A stretch of 29,457 bases of DNA. It comes from Gamarada debralockiae. Its lineage: Eukaryota > Ascomycota > Leotiomycetes > Helotiales > Hyphodiscaceae. Of the stretch, positions 29,350 to 29,457 are shown piece by piece. Under the pieces are notes generated by a model. It saw only the letters and a list, made by a program, of their open reading frames with translations. It ran no database searches and was not told the DNA's origin. Where the stretch lies: assembly GCA_002803225.1 (NCBI GenBank), contig NXFV01001010.1:1-29457 (forward strand). The letters run 5' to 3'. The position numbers and the translations under genes are program-made. Numbering within the stretch: the stretch's first letter is position 1; every line of letters starts with the position of its first letter.

Positions 29350-29457
29350 TAGACGCATAACGCCACTAGACGTATTACGCCACTAGACGTATTATGCCAC
29401 TAGACGTATTACGCCACTAGACGTATTACGCCACTAGACGTATTACGCCACTAGACG
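29350..29457 (+). repeat. 17-bp satellite array running off the window end
   Basis: The unit is ACGCCACTAGACGTATT, with full copies at 29360, 29377, 29394 (one change), 29411 and 29428 and a 13-bp partial copy to 29457. A degenerate copy (TTAGACGCATA) precedes the array. The array is unfinished at the window edge, so the true copy number is unknown. Confidence 0.93.

Noticed and set aside
29350..29457. CRISPR array
   Set aside because: It is a head-to-tail 17-bp satellite with no spacers, in a fungal nuclear genome.

Overview
The window is nuclear DNA of a filamentous ascomycete (Pezizomycotina, most likely Leotiomycetes-like). The evidence is short spliceosomal introns (46-74 nt) with GTAAGT-type donors and CTAAC/CTGAC branch sites, together with typical fungal families: 2EXR, HET, PGA2, MHF1/CENP-S, F-box/LRR and a fungal P450. 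No tRNA, rRNA, CRISPR array or prokaryotic signal was seen. All calls come from reading the sequence; no database search was possible.

Layout. 1-550 is AT-rich and holds a small element with inverted ends. 2304-3002 is a wrecked 2EXR-family gene. 3607-6455 (-) is an intact four-exon gene for a 901-aa multi-pass membrane protein with a large glycosylated-looking ectodomain. 6456-8700 is a long gene-free stretch. 8810-10479 (+) is a conserved-looking protein of unknown function with an uncertain 5' end. 11829-13349 (-) is a cytochrome P450 pseudogene. 13350-15196 has only low-quality coding traces. 15197-18001 (-) is an intact 916-aa protein with an RS-rich disordered front half and a C-terminal half carrying three similar Cys/Trp/CxxC modules. 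18870-19349 (-) is a PGA2 homologue. 19704-20169 (+) is MHF1/CENP-S, divergent from PGA2. 20727-21914 (+) is a HET-family pseudogene that has lost its core and carries a heptapeptide minisatellite near its start.

From about 22 kb the character changes to an accessory, repeat-rich block. A 46-bp sequence at 22934-22979 recurs inverted at 29115-29160 (43/46 identical, ending at TA on both sides). Between the two lie an intact 689-aa F-box/LRR gene (-), a possible gene with 22-aa tandem repeats (-), a 14-bp promoter minisatellite, a small gene with a signal-peptide-like start and a Cys-His pattern recalling CheD/CNF-type deamidases, and the C-terminal end of a second HET gene stopped by one TAG. 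The window ends inside a 17-bp tandem satellite next to a 36-bp palindrome.

The housekeeping genes (PGA2, MHF1, the 916-aa protein, the membrane protein, the 378-aa protein) sit in the left and middle parts. The decayed self/non-self recognition relics (two HET, one 2EXR), the dead P450 and the F-box gene mark a fast-evolving segment. Many pseudogene lesions and repeat differences are C/T or G/A transitions, which fits repeat-induced point mutation (RIP) or ordinary decay.
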